The notes: generated from the sequence alone by a model not told the origin. A stretch of DNA of 48,563 nt from Ferrovibrio sp. (GCF_025869515.1 NZ_JAOZVR010000095.1:1-48563); one strand, 5' to 3'. Counted from the stretch's first letter, positions 34,399 through 44,842 are shown. Numbers and translations are program-made.

Positions 34399-36597
34399 AT
34401 GCAGCAGATTGCGGAAAATCTCCGGATGGTGATCAGCGAGGCGAATGCCACCCCGCCCGGCACCGGTCTGCCGGACCGTCCTGCCATCACTCTGAGCCCG
34501 CGCGACCGCTTCATCAACCGCGAGCTGTCCTGGCTGGCCTTCAATCTGCGGGTCATGGAAGAGGCCAACAACACGCGCTATCCGCTGCTGGAGCGGCTGC
34601 GCTTCCTGTCGATCTCGGCCAACAATCTCGACGAATTCTTCATGGTCCGCGTTGCCGGCCTGCATGGCCAGATCCGCGCCGGCATCGAGGAAATCAGCCA
34701 GGACGGGCTCAGCCCCGCCCAGCAGCTGGCGCAGATCAACGACGCCGCCGCCGACCTGATGAAAAAGCAGCAGGCCTGCTGGCAGTCGCTGATCGGCGAA
34801 CTGGCCGAATCCGGCATCCATGTGCTGGAGCCCGAGCAGCTGAGCGCCGACGACAAACGCTGGCTGGAGGATTACTTCCTCGCCCATGTCTTCCCTGTTC
34901 TGACGCCGCTCGCCATCGATCCGGCGCATCCGTTTCCGTTTATCCCCAATCTCGGTTTCGCGATGGTGATGCAAATGCGACGGATTCGTGACGGCCGCAG
35001 CCTGAATGCGCTGCTGCCGCTGCCGAGTCAGGTCGACCGCTTCACCCGCCTGCCGGGCGACGGCATCCGTTTCCTGTCGCTGGAAAACCTGGTCGGGCTG
35101 TTCCTGAACAAGCTGTTCCCGGGCTACGAGATGCTCGGCACCGGCCAGTTCCGCATCACGCGCGACAGCGATATCGAAATCGAGGAAGAGGCGGAAGATC
35201 TGGTCCGCCTGTTCGAGACGGCGCTGAAGCGCCGCCGCCGCGGCAACGTGATCCGGCTCAAGATCAATGCCGGCATGCCGGAAGACCTGCGCAAATTCGT
35301 CTGCGAGGAGCTGGAAGTCAGTTCGCAGGCGGTGATCGTGGTCGACGGCATCCTTGGCCTGGCCGATACCAAGCGGCTGATCGTGGACGACCTGCCGGAG
35401 CTGAAATTCCCGCCCTTCAGCCCGCGCTTCCCCGAACGCATCCGCGATTTCGGCGGCGACTGCTTCGCCGCCATCCGCGCCAAGGACCTGGTGGTTCACC
35501 ATCCCTATGAAAGCTTCGACGTGGTGGTGCAGTTCCTGCGCCAGGCCGCGGCCGATCCGCATGTGGTGGCGATCAAGCAGACACTGTACCGCACCTCGGA
35601 CGACAGCCCGATCGTGCGCGCCCTGATCGAGGCGGCCGAGGCCGGCAAGTCGGTGACCGCCCTGGTCGAGCTGAAGGCGCGCTTCGACGAGGCGGCCAAC
35701 ATCAAATGGGCGCGCGACATGGAGCGCGTCGGCGTGCAGGTGGTCTACGGCTTCATCGAGCTGAAGACCCATGCCAAGATTTCGCTGGTGGTGCGGCGCG
35801 AGAGCGGCCATCTCAACACCTATGTGCATTTCGGCACCGGCAACTATCACCCCTACACGGCGCGGGTTTACACCGACCTGAGTTTCTTCACCGACGACAA
35901 CGATCTCGGCCACGACGCCACCTATCTGTTCAACTTCCTGACCGGCTATGCCGCGCCGGAAAACCTGAAGAAGGTGGCGATCTCGCCCTATACGCTGCGG
36001 CCGCGCCTGCTCGAACTGATCCACGAGGAAATCAAGCATGCCGAGGCGGGGCGTCCGGCGGCGATCTGGGCCAAGATGAACAGCGTGGTCGATCCGGTGG
36101 TGATCGACGCGCTGTACCAGGCCAGCCAGGCCGGCGTGCAGATCGACCTGATCGTGCGCGGCATCTGCTGCCTGCGACCGGGCGTGAAAGGCTTGAGCGA
36201 GAATATCCGCGTCAAAAGCCTGATCGGCCGTTTCCTCGAGCATTCCCGCGTCGTCTGCTTCGGCAGCGGCCATGGCCTGCCGTCGCCGGAAGCCAAGCTG
36301 TTCATCTCCTCGGCCGACTGGATGCCGCGCAATTTCGACCGCCGCGTCGAGGTGCTGATCCCGATCGAGAACCAGACCGTGCATGAGCAGATCCTCGACC
36401 AGATCATGGTGGCGACGCTGAAAGACCAGGCGCAGAGCTGGAATCTCGGCGCCGATGACCAGTATACCCGCGCCTCGACCGATCCGGATGCCTTCAGCGC
36501 GCATACCTATTTCATGACCAATCCCAGCCTGTCGGGTCGCGGCAAGGCGCTCAAGAAGACCGCGGCCCTGCCGCGGCTGCAGTGGAAAAACGGGTAG
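34399..36597 (+). CDS. ppk: polyphosphate kinase 1
   Basis: 732 aa. Makes inorganic polyphosphate from ATP at the membrane. N-terminal domain [18 protein letters not shown] with [17 protein letters not shown]. The phospho-accepting His lies in [16 protein letters not shown], followed by [25 protein letters not shown] core and the second conserved block [19 protein letters not shown] at 34399 is chosen for its AAAGG site and because the promoter overlaps earlier starts; ATG at 34357 remains possible. Co-transcribed with ppx. Confidence 0.95.
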   Translation: MQQIAENLRMVISEANATPPGTGLPDRPAITLSPRDRFINRELSWLAFNLRVMEEANNTRYPLLERLRFLSISANNLDEFFMVRVAGLHGQIRAGIEEISQDGLSPAQQLAQINDAAADLMKKQQACWQSLIGELAESGIHVLEPEQLSADDKRWLEDYFLAHVFPVLTPLAIDPAHPFPFIPNLGFAMVMQMRRIRDGRSLNALLPLPSQVDRFTRLPGDGIRFLSLENLVGLFLNKLFPGYEMLGTGQFRITRDSDIEIEEEAEDLVRLFETALKRRRRGNVIRLKINAGMPEDLRKFVCEELEVSSQAVIVVDGILGLADTKRLIVDDLPELKFPPFSPRFPERIRDFGGDCFAAIRAKDLVVHHPYESFDVVVQFLRQAAADPHVVAIKQTLYRTSDDSPIVRALIEAAEAGKSVTALVELKARFDEAANIKWARDMERVGVQVVYGFIELKTHAKISLVVRRESGHLNTYVHFGTGNYHPYTARVYTDLSFFTDDNDLGHDATYLFNFLTGYAAPENLKKVAISPYTLRPRLLELIHEEIKHAEAGRPAAIWAKMNSVVDPVVIDALYQASQAGVQIDLIVRGICCLRPGVKGLSENIRVKSLIGRFLEHSRVVCFGSGHGLPSPEAKLFISSADWMPRNFDRRVEVLIPIENQTVHEQILDQIMVATLKDQAQSWNLGADDQYTRASTDPDAFSAHTYFMTNPSLSGRGKALKKTAALPRLQWKNG

Positions 36598-36604
36598 AAC
36601 CTGC

Positions 36605-38122
36605 GTGGCCGTCGCACAATCGCTTGCCAAGTCTGTCAGTGCGCCGGCCGCGTCGCCGCTGCCTTTCGGTGTTATCGATATCGGTTCCAACTCCGTGCGC
36701 CTGGTGGTGTTCGGCGAGCCGTTGCGCATGCCCACCGGCATGTTCAATGAAAAGGTGCTCTGCGGCCTCGGCCGCGGCCTGGGCCAGACCGGCGCGCTGG
36801 ACAGCGACGGCGCCAAGCAGGCGCTGGCGGCGATCCGGCGTTTCGTCGTGCTGGCGCGGCGCATGGATGTGCGCGCCCTGCAGATCGTCGCCACCGCCGC
36901 CGTGCGCGATGCCAGCAATGGAGCGGATTTCGTCGCCCAGATCGAACGCGACACCGGCGAGAAAGTGCGCGTGCTGAGCGGTCAGGAAGAGGCGACCTAT
37001 TCGGCCTATGGCGTGCTGTCGGGTATTCCCGATGCCTGCGGCGTGATGGGCGATCTCGGCGGCGGCAGCCTGGAGCTGGTGGCGCTGGACGGCCACAAGC
37101 TGGGCGACAGCATCACCCTGCCGCTCGGCCCGCTGCGCATCGCCAATCTCGATTCCTATCCGGTGGTGAAGGCCTATATCGACGAGAAGATCGGCGGCGT
37201 CGCCTGGCTGAAGCGGTGGAAGGGCAAGTCGCTCTATGCCGTAGGCGGCTCGTGGCGCGCGATCGCACGCGTGCATATGGCGCAGATGCACAGCCCGCTG
37301 CACATCATCCACCAGTATACGCTGGCGCGCACCGAGGCCGGCGACTTCACCCGCCTGCTGGCCAAGCAGAGCCGGGAATCGCTGGCCCGCGTCGAGGGCG
37401 TGCCGCGCAAGCGCCAGGATGTGCTGCCGCTTGCCGCCCTGGTGATGCGCCGGCTGCTGAAATTCCTGGAGCCGAAGGAGGTCGTCTTCTCGGCCAACGG
37501 CCTGCGCGAAGGCCTGGCCTATGCGCTGCTCGACGAGCGCCAGCGCGCCGAAGACCCGCTGCTGGCCACCTGTCGTCACATGGCCGAGCGCGAAAACCGC
37601 TTCGGCGATCATGGCGCCGAGCTGGACCGCTTCATCGCGCCGCTGTTCGAGCGCGACACGGCCGAGCGCAAGCGTCTGCGGCTGGCCGCCTCGATCCTGG
37701 CCGATACCGGCTGGCGCGTGCATCCCGATTACCGCGGCGAACAGTCGCTCGGCACCATCCTGCATGCGCCCTTCGGCGCCATCACGCAGTCTGAGCGCGC
37801 CCTGCTGGCGCTGACCGTCTTCACCCGCTATGTCGGCACCGCCAGCGATCCGATTGCCGCGCCGGCCTGGCAGCTGCTGAATGTCGAGGAAATCGATTAC
37901 GCGCAGCGCGTCGGCCTGGCGCTGCGCCTGGCGCAGACGCTGTCGGCCGGTGTGCCCGGCATCCTGACCGACTGCAAGCTGCGCCCGAACGGCAACAGCC
38001 TGCTGCTGGAACTGCCGGCGCAGCATGCCGCCCTGGACGGCGAAGCGGTGCAGCGCCGCGTCGAGGCTTTGGGCAAGGCCTTCAACCGCGCCGCCGAACT
38101 GCGCGTGCTGAAGCCGCGCTAA
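36605..38122 (+). CDS. ppx: exopolyphosphatase (Ppx/GppA family)
   Basis: 505 aa. Degrades polyphosphate or hydrolyses pppGpp. Actin-like ATPase fold: phosphate 1 loop VIDIGSNSVRLVVF, then GDLGGGSLEL and AVGGSWRAIA, plus a long helical C-terminal part typical of alphaproteobacterial members. Begins with GTG 7 nt after ppk. The pairing gives synthesis and breakdown of polyphosphate in one operon; which of the two activities dominates cannot be read from sequence. Confidence 0.92.
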   Translation: MAVAQSLAKSVSAPAASPLPFGVIDIGSNSVRLVVFGEPLRMPTGMFNEKVLCGLGRGLGQTGALDSDGAKQALAAIRRFVVLARRMDVRALQIVATAAVRDASNGADFVAQIERDTGEKVRVLSGQEEATYSAYGVLSGIPDACGVMGDLGGGSLELVALDGHKLGDSITLPLGPLRIANLDSYPVVKAYIDEKIGGVAWLKRWKGKSLYAVGGSWRAIARVHMAQMHSPLHIIHQYTLARTEAGDFTRLLAKQSRESLARVEGVPRKRQDVLPLAALVMRRLLKFLEPKEVVFSANGLREGLAYALLDERQRAEDPLLATCRHMAERENRFGDHGAELDRFIAPLFERDTAERKRLRLAASILADTGWRVHPDYRGEQSLGTILHAPFGAITQSERALLALTVFTRYVGTASDPIAAPAWQLLNVEEIDYAQRVGLALRLAQTLSAGVPGILTDCKLRPNGNSLLLELPAQHAALDGEAVQRRVEALGKAFNRAAELRVLKPR

Positions 38123-38150
38123 GGGGGCGTGCCGCCCCGACTTCGACGGC

Positions 38151-39122
38151 CTAGAGGGTATTGCAGAAGAAGTCGACGATCACGGCACTGAAGTCGGCAT
38201 GTATGGCGGCGCGATCGATACCGGCGGCGTCTTCGCAAACCTCAGGCGCCTCGGCCCGTAAGGCCAGCGAGCAAATATCGGTAAAGATGAAATGCCCGCC
38301 GGCGACAGGCCGAAGCTGCGGCGGCTGCGGCAGGCTGGTCATCAACAGGCGCACATTGTCCTCGCCCAGCCGGCTCTGCTGCGGGCGGACCAGAAGTATC
38401 GGCATGGTAACGGCCGCGAGCTCGTCGCGCTGAAATAGCATGGCGAATGGATCGAGCAGAACCAACGATTTCACGGGTAGGCGGGGGAGTGCCGTTCCGC
38501 CGGGCGATGGTGCGGTCGGAGCTGCATTGCCGCCGCCGGGACCGGCATTGCATGATTGCGTGTCGTCGGGATGCGTCGCGCAATAGGCGGCCAGGTGCCT
38601 GGCATTAGGCACGCCGCCGGCGAGCGTGAGAGCAACCGCGCCGCCCAACGAGAATCCCAGCATCCCGGTCCTGTTTACGGCGACATGGGACTTGAAGCGG
38701 GGATCGGTCATGACGGCCGCGAATGCCGCCCCGACTTGCTGTGGCCGTTGAAGGAACTGCGTTTTGCCATGGAAGGGGGCGACCACGATGAAGCCCGCGC
38801 GGGCCAGACGTGCGGATAGATCGCCAAGTAGGTACGGGTTGCCGCCAGTGCGGCCGCCACCATGGGACAACAGTATGACGGGAAATTGGCCGGTGGCGAT
38901 GGCGGTATTCTGGCTGGCCGCGATGGTGAATGGACCGATCTGCCATGGGGTCTCTTCCACGGGCGCAGGGTACCATACCAGCGTATCGAAAGGCGGCTGA
39001 GCTTCCGCTTGGGTCGGCACGGCGAGGCGCGCGATCCCAGCATGGAATGCGGCGATCTGCGCCGCTGCGGGTGTAGCGAAGCACAGCCAGGAGATGGCAA
39101 CAAACACGAAAGTCGCGCGCAT
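38151..39122 (-). CDS. secreted dienelactone-hydrolase-like alpha/beta-hydrolase
   Basis: 323 aa. Signal peptide (residues 1-22, cleavage near ATPAAAQ) and a complete alpha/beta-hydrolase pattern: oxyanion region VILLSHGGG, nucleophile GFSLGG, acid region LVLLDPFAM or LLVRPQ, and late His in AGGHFIFTD. Resembles the predicted dienelactone hydrolase/PAF-acetylhydrolase-like group. Several Cys (CATHPDDTQSC, C-terminal FFCNTL) suggest disulfides in the periplasm. Substrate unknown. Converges on ppx. Confidence 0.8.
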   Translation of the reverse strand: MRATFVFVAISWLCFATPAAAQIAAFHAGIARLAVPTQAEAQPPFDTLVWYPAPVEETPWQIGPFTIAASQNTAIATGQFPVILLSHGGGRTGGNPYLLGDLSARLARAGFIVVAPFHGKTQFLQRPQQVGAAFAAVMTDPRFKSHVAVNRTGMLGFSLGGAVALTLAGGVPNARHLAAYCATHPDDTQSCNAGPGGGNAAPTAPSPGGTALPRLPVKSLVLLDPFAMLFQRDELAAVTMPILLVRPQQSRLGEDNVRLLMTSLPQPPQLRPVAGGHFIFTDICSLALRAEAPEVCEDAAGIDRAAIHADFSAVIVDFFCNTL

Positions 39123-39207
39123 ATATATCCGTGTCTTCGGCCGTCAAAAACTTTTCCGACGTGGCGAACTCGCCGGGCGACCGGCCGGAGGCTTACGGAA
39201 CGCCAGC

Positions 39208-40377
39208 CTACTTCTTCAGCTCGACCAGCTTGATCTTGGTGCCCTGGGCGGCCAGCGCCAGCTCGCCGCGCTTGAGCCGCAGCGCGTCGTTGCCGAACAG
39301 CTCGCGGCGCCAGCCATGCATGGCCGCCACATCGGCATTGTCGTCGGCGGCGATCCTGTCGAGATCCGAGGTATTGGCCAGCAGCTTCTGCGCCACGTCG
39401 TGGTCGTCGCATTTCAGCTTGAGCAGCACCTTCAGCAGCTCGACCAGCGGTCCGATGCCGCGCGGCAGTTCCGGCTCGCGTTCCAGCACCGGCCAGGTCT
39501 CTTTCGGGCTGGCCAGTTTGGCGGTGATGGCGGCGAGCAGGCCCTGGCCCATCTTGCCTTCGGCAAAGCCCTTCGACAGGCCGCGCATGCGTTCCAGGTC
39601 GTCGGCCGACTTCGGTGGATGCGCGGCGATTTCCATCAGGGTCTCGTCGCGCACGATGCGCTGGCGCGGAATGTCGCGGCTGCGTGCTTCCAGTTCGCGC
39701 CAGGCGGCGGCGGCCTGCAGCACGGCGAGATATTCGCCCTTGGTGGTGCGCGGCTTCAGGCGCTTCCAGGCATTGTCCGGCGCCACCTCGTAGGTGGCCG
39801 GATCGGCCAGCAGCGCCATTTCCTCCGACAGCCATTCGGCCCGGCCGGTCTTCTGCAGCTTGGCATTCAGCTTTTCGTAGATCTTGCGCAGATGGGTGAC
39901 GTCGCCCAAGGCATAGACAACCTGCTTCTCGGTCAGCGGCCGCCGCGCCCAGTCGGTGAAGCGCGAGGATTTGTCGACCTGGGCGCCGGCCAGCTTGGCC
40001 ACCAGCTGCTCGTAGCTCACCTGGTCGCCGAAGCCGCAGACCATGGCGGCCACCTGGCTGTCGAACAGCGGGGCGGGGACCTCGCCCATCAGCTTGGTGA
40101 AGATTTCCAGGTCCTGCCGGGCGGCATGGAACACCTTCAGCACGGCTTTGTTGCGCAGCAGGTCGAGCAGGGGATCGAGCGACAGGCCCTCGGCCAGCGG
40201 GTCGATCACCCGGGCCTCGTCGGGCCCGGCGAGCTGGATCAGGCAGACCTTGGGCCAGTAGGTGGTTTCGCGCATGAACTCGGTGTCCACGGTGACGTAA
40301 TCAACCGTGGCCAAAGAGGCGCAGAACTGGGCAAGGTCTTCGGTGGTGGTAATCGGGGCGAGATCGGTGGAAGGCAT
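39208..40377 (-). CDS. rnd: ribonuclease D
   Basis: 389 aa. 3'-5' exoribonuclease of tRNA and small RNA maturation. DEDD nuclease: VDTEFMRE (Exo I), FHAARQDLEIF (Exo II), and YALGDVTHL (Exo III, Tyr type). One or two HRDC domains follow (ETLMEIAAHPPKSADDLERMRGL). Divergent from aspS. The ppx-rnd-aspS neighbourhood is conserved in alphaproteobacteria. The 170 bp to aspS contain GC-rich inverted repeats but no promoter I can defend. Confidence 0.94.
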   Translation of the reverse strand: MPSTDLAPITTTEDLAQFCASLATVDYVTVDTEFMRETTYWPKVCLIQLAGPDEARVIDPLAEGLSLDPLLDLLRNKAVLKVFHAARQDLEIFTKLMGEVPAPLFDSQVAAMVCGFGDQVSYEQLVAKLAGAQVDKSSRFTDWARRPLTEKQVVYALGDVTHLRKIYEKLNAKLQKTGRAEWLSEEMALLADPATYEVAPDNAWKRLKPRTTKGEYLAVLQAAAAWRELEARSRDIPRQRIVRDETLMEIAAHPPKSADDLERMRGLSKGFAEGKMGQGLLAAITAKLASPKETWPVLEREPELPRGIGPLVELLKVLLKLKCDDHDVAQKLLANTSDLDRIAADDNADVAAMHGWRRELFGNDALRLKRGELALAAQGTKIKLVELKK

Positions 40378-40547
40378 GGTTCCGCTTTAGCATGCCATTC
40401 CTGCCGGCCCAACCCTGCCGGACCGTCCGGGCCGGGATTTTGCGGTGAAACCGGTATGAAATTCCGCCCGCATCGGTCTTGACTTTCCGGCCCCGAACGG
40501 GCCTGTTCCCCCTTTGATTTCCCTAGAGATTTGCAACGGATTTGGCG

Positions 40548-42338
40548 ATGTCCCGTTACCGTACCCATACCTGTGGCCAGCTGCGTCCCGACCAGGTCGG
40601 CAGCGAGGTGAAACTCGCCGGCTGGGTCCATCGCAAGCGCGACCACGGCAACCTGCTGTTCATCGACCTGCGCGACCATTACGGCATCACCCAGTGCGTG
40701 GCGCAGAGCGGCTCCGATGCCTTCAAGCAAATGGAAGCCCTGCGCTCGGAATACGTGGTCAGCGTCACCGGCAAGGTGGTGGCGCGCACCGGCGACACCG
40801 TGAACCCGAACCTGCCGACCGGCAGCGTGGAAGTCGTGGTGTCGTCCATCGAAGTGCTGGGCGAGGCGGCCGACCTGCCGATGCCGGTGTTCGGCGAGCA
40901 GGAATACCCGGAAGACATCCGGCTCAAGTATCGCTTCCTCGACCTGCGCCGCGAACGGCTGCACAACAACATCATCCTGCGCAGCAAGGTGATCTCCTCG
41001 ATCCGCCGCCGCATGACCGATCAGGGTTTCATGGAATTCCAGACCCCGATCCTGACCGCCAGCTCGCCGGAAGGCGCGCGCGACTTCCTGGTGCCGAGCC
41101 GCATCCATCCCGGCCGCTTCTACGCGCTGCCGCAGGCGCCGCAGCAGTTCAAGCAGCTGATCATGGTGTCGGGCTTCGACCGCTATTTCCAGATCGCGCC
41201 CTGCTTCCGCGACGAGGACGCCCGCAAGGACCGTTCGCCCGGCGAATTCTACCAGCTCGATGTCGAGATGAGCTTTGTCGAGCAGGACGACGTATTCAAC
41301 GCCGTCGGCCCGGTGATCCATGGCGTGTTCCAGGAATTCGCCAACGGGCGCGACTGCGGCCCGCTGGAATTCCCGCGCATCCCGTATCGGGAGTCGATGC
41401 TGAAATACGGTTCCGACAAGCCCGACCTGCGCAATCCGATCATCCTCGCCGATGTGACCGAGGTGTTCCGCGGCTCGGGCTTCGGTGTTTTTGCCAGGAA
41501 CATTGAAAACGGAGCGGTCGTGCGCGGCATCCCGGCGCCGGGTGCCGCCGGCCGGCCGCGCAGCTTCTTCGACAAGATGAACGACTGGGCGCGCCAGGAA
41601 GGTGCTGCCGGCCTGGGCTACATCATCTTCGACAACGGCGAAGCCAAGGGGCCGATCGCCAAGTTCCTCGATGCCGACCGCGTCGCGCTGCTGAAGCAGC
41701 TCGGCAACGTGAAGGACGGCGACGCGATCTTCTTCGCCTGCGACAAGGAGCTGCCGGCCGCGAAACTCGCCGGCCAGGCGCGTATCCGCATCGGTGATGA
41801 GCTGGATATCTGCGAGAAGAACGTCTTCAAATTCTGCTGGATCGTCGACTTCCCGATGTTCGAGTATAACGAGGACGAGAAGAAGGTCGATTTCAGCCAC
41901 AATCCCTTCTCGATGCCGCAGGGCGGGCTGGAAGCGCTGAACAATCAGGACCCGCTGACCATCAATGCCTATCAGTACGACATCGTCTGCAACGGCGTGG
42001 AACTGTCGTCGGGCGCGATCCGCAATCACAAGCCCGAGATCATGTACAAGGCGTTTGAAATCGCCGGTTATGGCCCCGACGTCGTGGAAGGCAAGTTCGG
42101 CGGCATGCTGAATGCGTTCAAATACGGCGCACCGCCGCATGGCGGCATCGCGCCGGGCATCGACCGCATCGTCATGCTGCTGGCCGATGAGCCGAACATC
42201 CGCGAGATCGTGCTGTTCCCGATGAACCAGCAGGCCCAGGATCTGATGATGCAGGCGCCGAGCGAAGTGACGATGAAGCAGCTGCGCGAGCTGCATATCC
42301 GCGTCGTGGCGCCCGACACGGACAAGAAGTCCGGCTGA
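40548..42338 (+). CDS. aspS: aspartyl-tRNA synthetase
   Basis: 596 aa. Class II synthetase of the bacterial type. N-terminal OB-fold anticodon domain ([22 protein letters not shown]), motif 1 region, motif 2 [19 protein letters not shown], the bacterial GAD insertion, and motif 3 [16 protein letters not shown] at 40548 is preferred to TTG two codons earlier. Many alphaproteobacteria use a non-discriminating AspRS that also charges tRNA-Asn for GatCAB; this cannot be settled by eye. Confidence 0.96.
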   Translation: MSRYRTHTCGQLRPDQVGSEVKLAGWVHRKRDHGNLLFIDLRDHYGITQCVAQSGSDAFKQMEALRSEYVVSVTGKVVARTGDTVNPNLPTGSVEVVVSSIEVLGEAADLPMPVFGEQEYPEDIRLKYRFLDLRRERLHNNIILRSKVISSIRRRMTDQGFMEFQTPILTASSPEGARDFLVPSRIHPGRFYALPQAPQQFKQLIMVSGFDRYFQIAPCFRDEDARKDRSPGEFYQLDVEMSFVEQDDVFNAVGPVIHGVFQEFANGRDCGPLEFPRIPYRESMLKYGSDKPDLRNPIILADVTEVFRGSGFGVFARNIENGAVVRGIPAPGAAGRPRSFFDKMNDWARQEGAAGLGYIIFDNGEAKGPIAKFLDADRVALLKQLGNVKDGDAIFFACDKELPAAKLAGQARIRIGDELDICEKNVFKFCWIVDFPMFEYNEDEKKVDFSHNPFSMPQGGLEALNNQDPLTINAYQYDIVCNGVELSSGAIRNHKPEIMYKAFEIAGYGPDVVEGKFGGMLNAFKYGAPPHGGIAPGIDRIVMLLADEPNIREIVLFPMNQQAQDLMMQAPSEVTMKQLRELHIRVVAPDTDKKSG

Positions 42339-42355
42339 CGCGAGGCGATGCGGTC

Positions 42356-43003
42356 ATGCTCGATACGGTCGACTATGCCCGCTTCGCCCTGACGCTGTTT
42401 TCGATTCTCGATCCCTTCGCGGCCATTCCGCTGTTCCTGATGCTGACCGAGGGACACAGCCGCGAGGCGCGCGCCAAGACCGCGCGTACCGCCGCCATGG
42501 CGGTGTTTGTCGTGCTGGTGATTGCCGGCTTTTCCGGCGACCTGATCCTGCGCCTGCTTGGCGCCAGCCTGCCGGCCTTCCAGGTCGGCGGCGGCATCGT
42601 GCTGTTCCTGATGGCGCTCAGCATGATCAACGCGAAAATGAGTCCGCAGCAGCAGACGCCGGAGGAGGAAGCCGAGGCCGCCGACAAATCCTCCGACGGG
42701 CGGCTGGCGGTCGGCGTGGTGCCGCTGGCGATGCCGCTGCTGGTCGGCCCCGGTTCGATGTCCGCCACCATCATCTATATGGAGCGCGGCACCGGCTGGC
42801 AGCACAAGGGCTTGAGCATCGCCGTTCTGGGCCTGATCTGCCTGAGCATCTGGCTGGTTCTGCAACTTGCGCGTCCGATCGGCGACCGGCTCGGCCGCAC
42901 CGGATTAAACATCCTCAACCGCATTTTCGGCTTGCTGCTCGCCGCGGTTGCGGTTCAAATCTTTGCCAATGGCCTGCGGGGATTGTTTCCGGCCCTGGGC
43001 TGA
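42356..43003 (+). CDS. MarC-family integral membrane protein
   Basis: 215 aa. Six predicted membrane segments with the family signature FSILDPFAAIPLFL near the start and PLAMPLLVGPGSMSATII in the middle, separated by an acidic cytoplasmic loop (PEEEAEAADKSSDG). Function unknown; the original link to multiple antibiotic resistance was not upheld. Follows aspS by 17 bp and precedes a hydrolase gene on the same strand. Confidence 0.9.
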   Translation: MLDTVDYARFALTLFSILDPFAAIPLFLMLTEGHSREARAKTARTAAMAVFVVLVIAGFSGDLILRLLGASLPAFQVGGGIVLFLMALSMINAKMSPQQQTPEEEAEAADKSSDGRLAVGVVPLAMPLLVGPGSMSATIIYMERGTGWQHKGLSIAVLGLICLSIWLVLQLARPIGDRLGRTGLNILNRIFGLLLAAVAVQIFANGLRGLFPALG

Positions 43004-43025
43004 CAACAACAGAGATTGCCTCGCC

Positions 43026-43988
43026 ATGCTGGACCCCGAAGCCAAACTGTTCCTCGAGGCCGTGAAGGCCGCCGGCCGGCCGGACGTCTCGACGCTGACG
43101 CCGCCCGAGGCGCGCCAGCTCTACAAGGAAACCCGCGGCGCGGTGACGCCGGAGCCGCCGGAGGTTTCCGAGCTCGACAATATCGCCGCCCCCGGCCCGC
43201 ATGGCCCGATCCCGCTGCGCTACTACCGCCCGGCCGGCGTCGACAAGCGCGAGCCGATCCCGGTGCTGGTCTTCTATCATGGCGGCGGCTGGGTGATCGG
43301 CGATCTCGACACCCATGACGTGGTCTGCCGCAGCCTCGCCAACGAGGCGCGCTGCGCCGTGGTCTCGGTCGATTACCGCATGGGGCCGGAGGACAAGTTC
43401 CCCGCCGCCGTCGACGATGCCTATGCCGCCGCGCACTGGGTGGCGGGCGAGGCGAAAAGCCTGCGTATCGATCCGACACGGCTGGCGGTCGGCGGCGACA
43501 GCGCCGGCGGCAACCTCGCCGCCGTGGTCTGCCTGATGGCGCGCGGCAAACGCAAGGACGGCGACGAAACGGCGCCGAAGATCGGCTACCAGCTGCTGAT
43601 CTATCCGGCCACCGACATGCATATGGCGACCGGGTCGCACCAGCGCTACGCGAAGGACCATCTGCTGACACGCGACAGCATGGACTGGTTCCAGCAGCAG
43701 TATCTCAACGGCAGCGCCGACCGCGACGACTGGCGCGCCTCGCCGCTGCGCGCCAAAAGCCTGGCCGGCCTGCCGCCGGCCTATCTGCTGGTCGCCGGCC
43801 ACGATCCCTTGCGCGATGAAGGCGAGGCCTATGCGGTGGCGCTGAAACAGGCCGGCGTGCCGGTGGTATTTCGCGAATTCCCCGGCCAGATCCACGGCTT
43901 CGTGGTGCTGGGCAAGGTGGTGCCGCAGGCGACCCAGGCGATCGCCGAAATGGGCACCGCGCTCAAGCTGGCCTTCGGGCAGGGATAG
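43026..43988 (+). CDS. HSL-family esterase/lipase
   Basis: 320 aa. Hormone-sensitive-lipase class of alpha/beta hydrolases (family IV). Oxyanion motif HGGGW, nucleophile elbow GDSAGG, acid in AGHDPLRDEGE and His in IHGFVVL, all in the right order, so it should be an active cytoplasmic carboxylesterase. ATG at 43026 gives MLDPEAKLFLE, a normal N-terminus for the group; the upstream frame overlaps marC. Natural substrate unknown. Confidence 0.9.
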   Translation: MLDPEAKLFLEAVKAAGRPDVSTLTPPEARQLYKETRGAVTPEPPEVSELDNIAAPGPHGPIPLRYYRPAGVDKREPIPVLVFYHGGGWVIGDLDTHDVVCRSLANEARCAVVSVDYRMGPEDKFPAAVDDAYAAAHWVAGEAKSLRIDPTRLAVGGDSAGGNLAAVVCLMARGKRKDGDETAPKIGYQLLIYPATDMHMATGSHQRYAKDHLLTRDSMDWFQQQYLNGSADRDDWRASPLRAKSLAGLPPAYLLVAGHDPLRDEGEAYAVALKQAGVPVVFREFPGQIHGFVVLGKVVPQATQAIAEMGTALKLAFGQG

Positions 43989-44020
43989 GCTCAAAAAATC
44001 GCGAGCAGGACACAACATCT

Positions 44021-44119
44021 GTCATCCTCGGGCTTGTCCCGAGGATCCATTGCCCTCTCGGCTTGGTCATGACCCGGCAAAACTGACAGATGGACCCTCG
44101 GGACAAGCCCGAGGGTGAC
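44021..44119. repeat. pair of palindromic REP-like elements
   Basis: GTCATCCTCGGGCTTGTCCC with GAGGATCCAT (44021-44050) and ATGGACCCTCGGGACAAGCC with CGAGGGTGAC (44090-44119): two imperfectly matching inverted copies 40 bp apart, between convergent genes. Cleanest copy of the repeat family in this window. Confidence 0.88.
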
Positions 44120-44129
44120 GAATGGGAGG

Positions 44130-44609
44130 CTACTCCCGCCCCATCACCAGCACCCATTGCTGCCTTCGTAAATCCGCCGCATCGGCGCGCGTATCGGCGC
44201 CCAGTTCGCTGACATCGGGATCGAGCAGGTTGCGGCGGTGGCCGTCGCTCAGCAGCCAGAGCTGTACCACGCCGGCGGCATCGCAGGGACACAGCGCCAG
44301 ATTTTCCGAGATGCGCCGGAAGGCGTAGCCGGCTTGGGCGGCGCGCTGCGGCAGGCTGTTGCCGTCGCAGCCCTCATGGGTCAGTTGCCGGCAGCGTTGC
44401 AGGTCGGCGGCATGCGCGGCTGCCGTGGCGGCGAGCCGGTCGTTCCAGTGCAGCGGTGGCAGAGTCTGCGCGGCGCGCGCGGCATTCACCTGGAACAGGA
44501 TGTCGGCCTGCCAGATCGCCTCCATCGCCTGCGGCGACGGTGCATGGCCGAGCAAGGCGATCGCGATCAGCAGGACAAAGCGGCGAGGCGATACGATGGC
44601 ATGCAGCAT
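44130..44609 (-). CDS. exported CAP/SCP-domain protein
   Basis: 159 aa. N-terminal signal sequence (hydrophobic about residues 11-22) followed by a cysteine-rich CAP domain: LHWNDRLAATAAAHAADL, LTHEGCDG, RISENLAL and LLSDGHRRNLLDPDVSELG. The His and Glu positions of the CAP cavity are present. Bacterial CAP proteins are secreted or periplasmic and mostly of unknown role. ATG at 44609 is preferred over GTG one codon upstream; AAGGAT lies 8 nt before it. Confidence 0.87.
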   Translation of the reverse strand: MLHAIVSPRRFVLLIAIALLGHAPSPQAMEAIWQADILFQVNAARAAQTLPPLHWNDRLAATAAAHAADLQRCRQLTHEGCDGNSLPQRAAQAGYAFRRISENLALCPCDAAGVVQLWLLSDGHRRNLLDPDVSELGADTRADAADLRRQQWVLVMGRE

Positions 44610-44687
44610 CACTTATCCTTGCACTGATCGTCCGGATCGCAAGCGGCAACATTACCGGAATGTAATGCCAGGTTGCCAAGCCGTAAC

Positions 44688-44716
44688 CTGCCGCTTCACA
44701 CCGGGAAGCGTATCCT
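44688..44716 (+). promoter_or_regulatory. weak candidate promoter for a small RNA
   Basis: CTGCCG (44688-44693), 17-bp spacer, TATCCT (44711-44716). Weak boxes, proposed because a strong terminator follows 80 bp downstream with no gene between. Confidence 0.3.
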
Positions 44717-44723
44717 GATCATC

Positions 44724-44825
44724 ACAGGGCGCGGCCAGCCCCTCTGGACCGGCCCTGCGAATTCAGTATGCGTTTCCTCCCTGATTAACACCTCAGCCCC
44801 TGCCCAACGGCGGGGGCTTTTTTTT
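44724..44825 (+). ncRNA. candidate small RNA with its own terminator
   Basis: About 100 nt with no convincing gene, ending in an intrinsic terminator on the plus strand although no plus-strand gene ends within 700 bp. Just before the terminator is TTTCCTCCCTGA, an unpaired CCUCC stretch like the loops of several alphaproteobacterial small RNAs that bind Shine-Dalgarno sequences. A six-codon frame (ATG at about 44769) could also be present. The 5' end is a guess. Confidence 0.45.
44796..44825 (+). terminator. intrinsic terminator with no upstream gene
   Basis: GCCCCTGCC (44796-44804), loop CAAC spanning 44805-44808, GGCGGGGGC (44809-44817), then eight T (44818-44825). Nine pairs including one G-T. 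On the minus strand the A-run precedes the stem, so it cannot serve the gene at 44843. Confidence 0.88.
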
Positions 44826-44842
44826 CAGGGTGCCGTCCGGCG

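Noticed and set aside
38126..38140. Hairpin GGGGC-GTGCC-GCCCC after ppx as a terminator
   Set aside because: Short stem with no U-tract on either strand.
40479..40507. Promoter for aspS with TTGACT at 40479-40484
   Set aside because: No acceptable -10 hexamer occurs 16-19 bp downstream.
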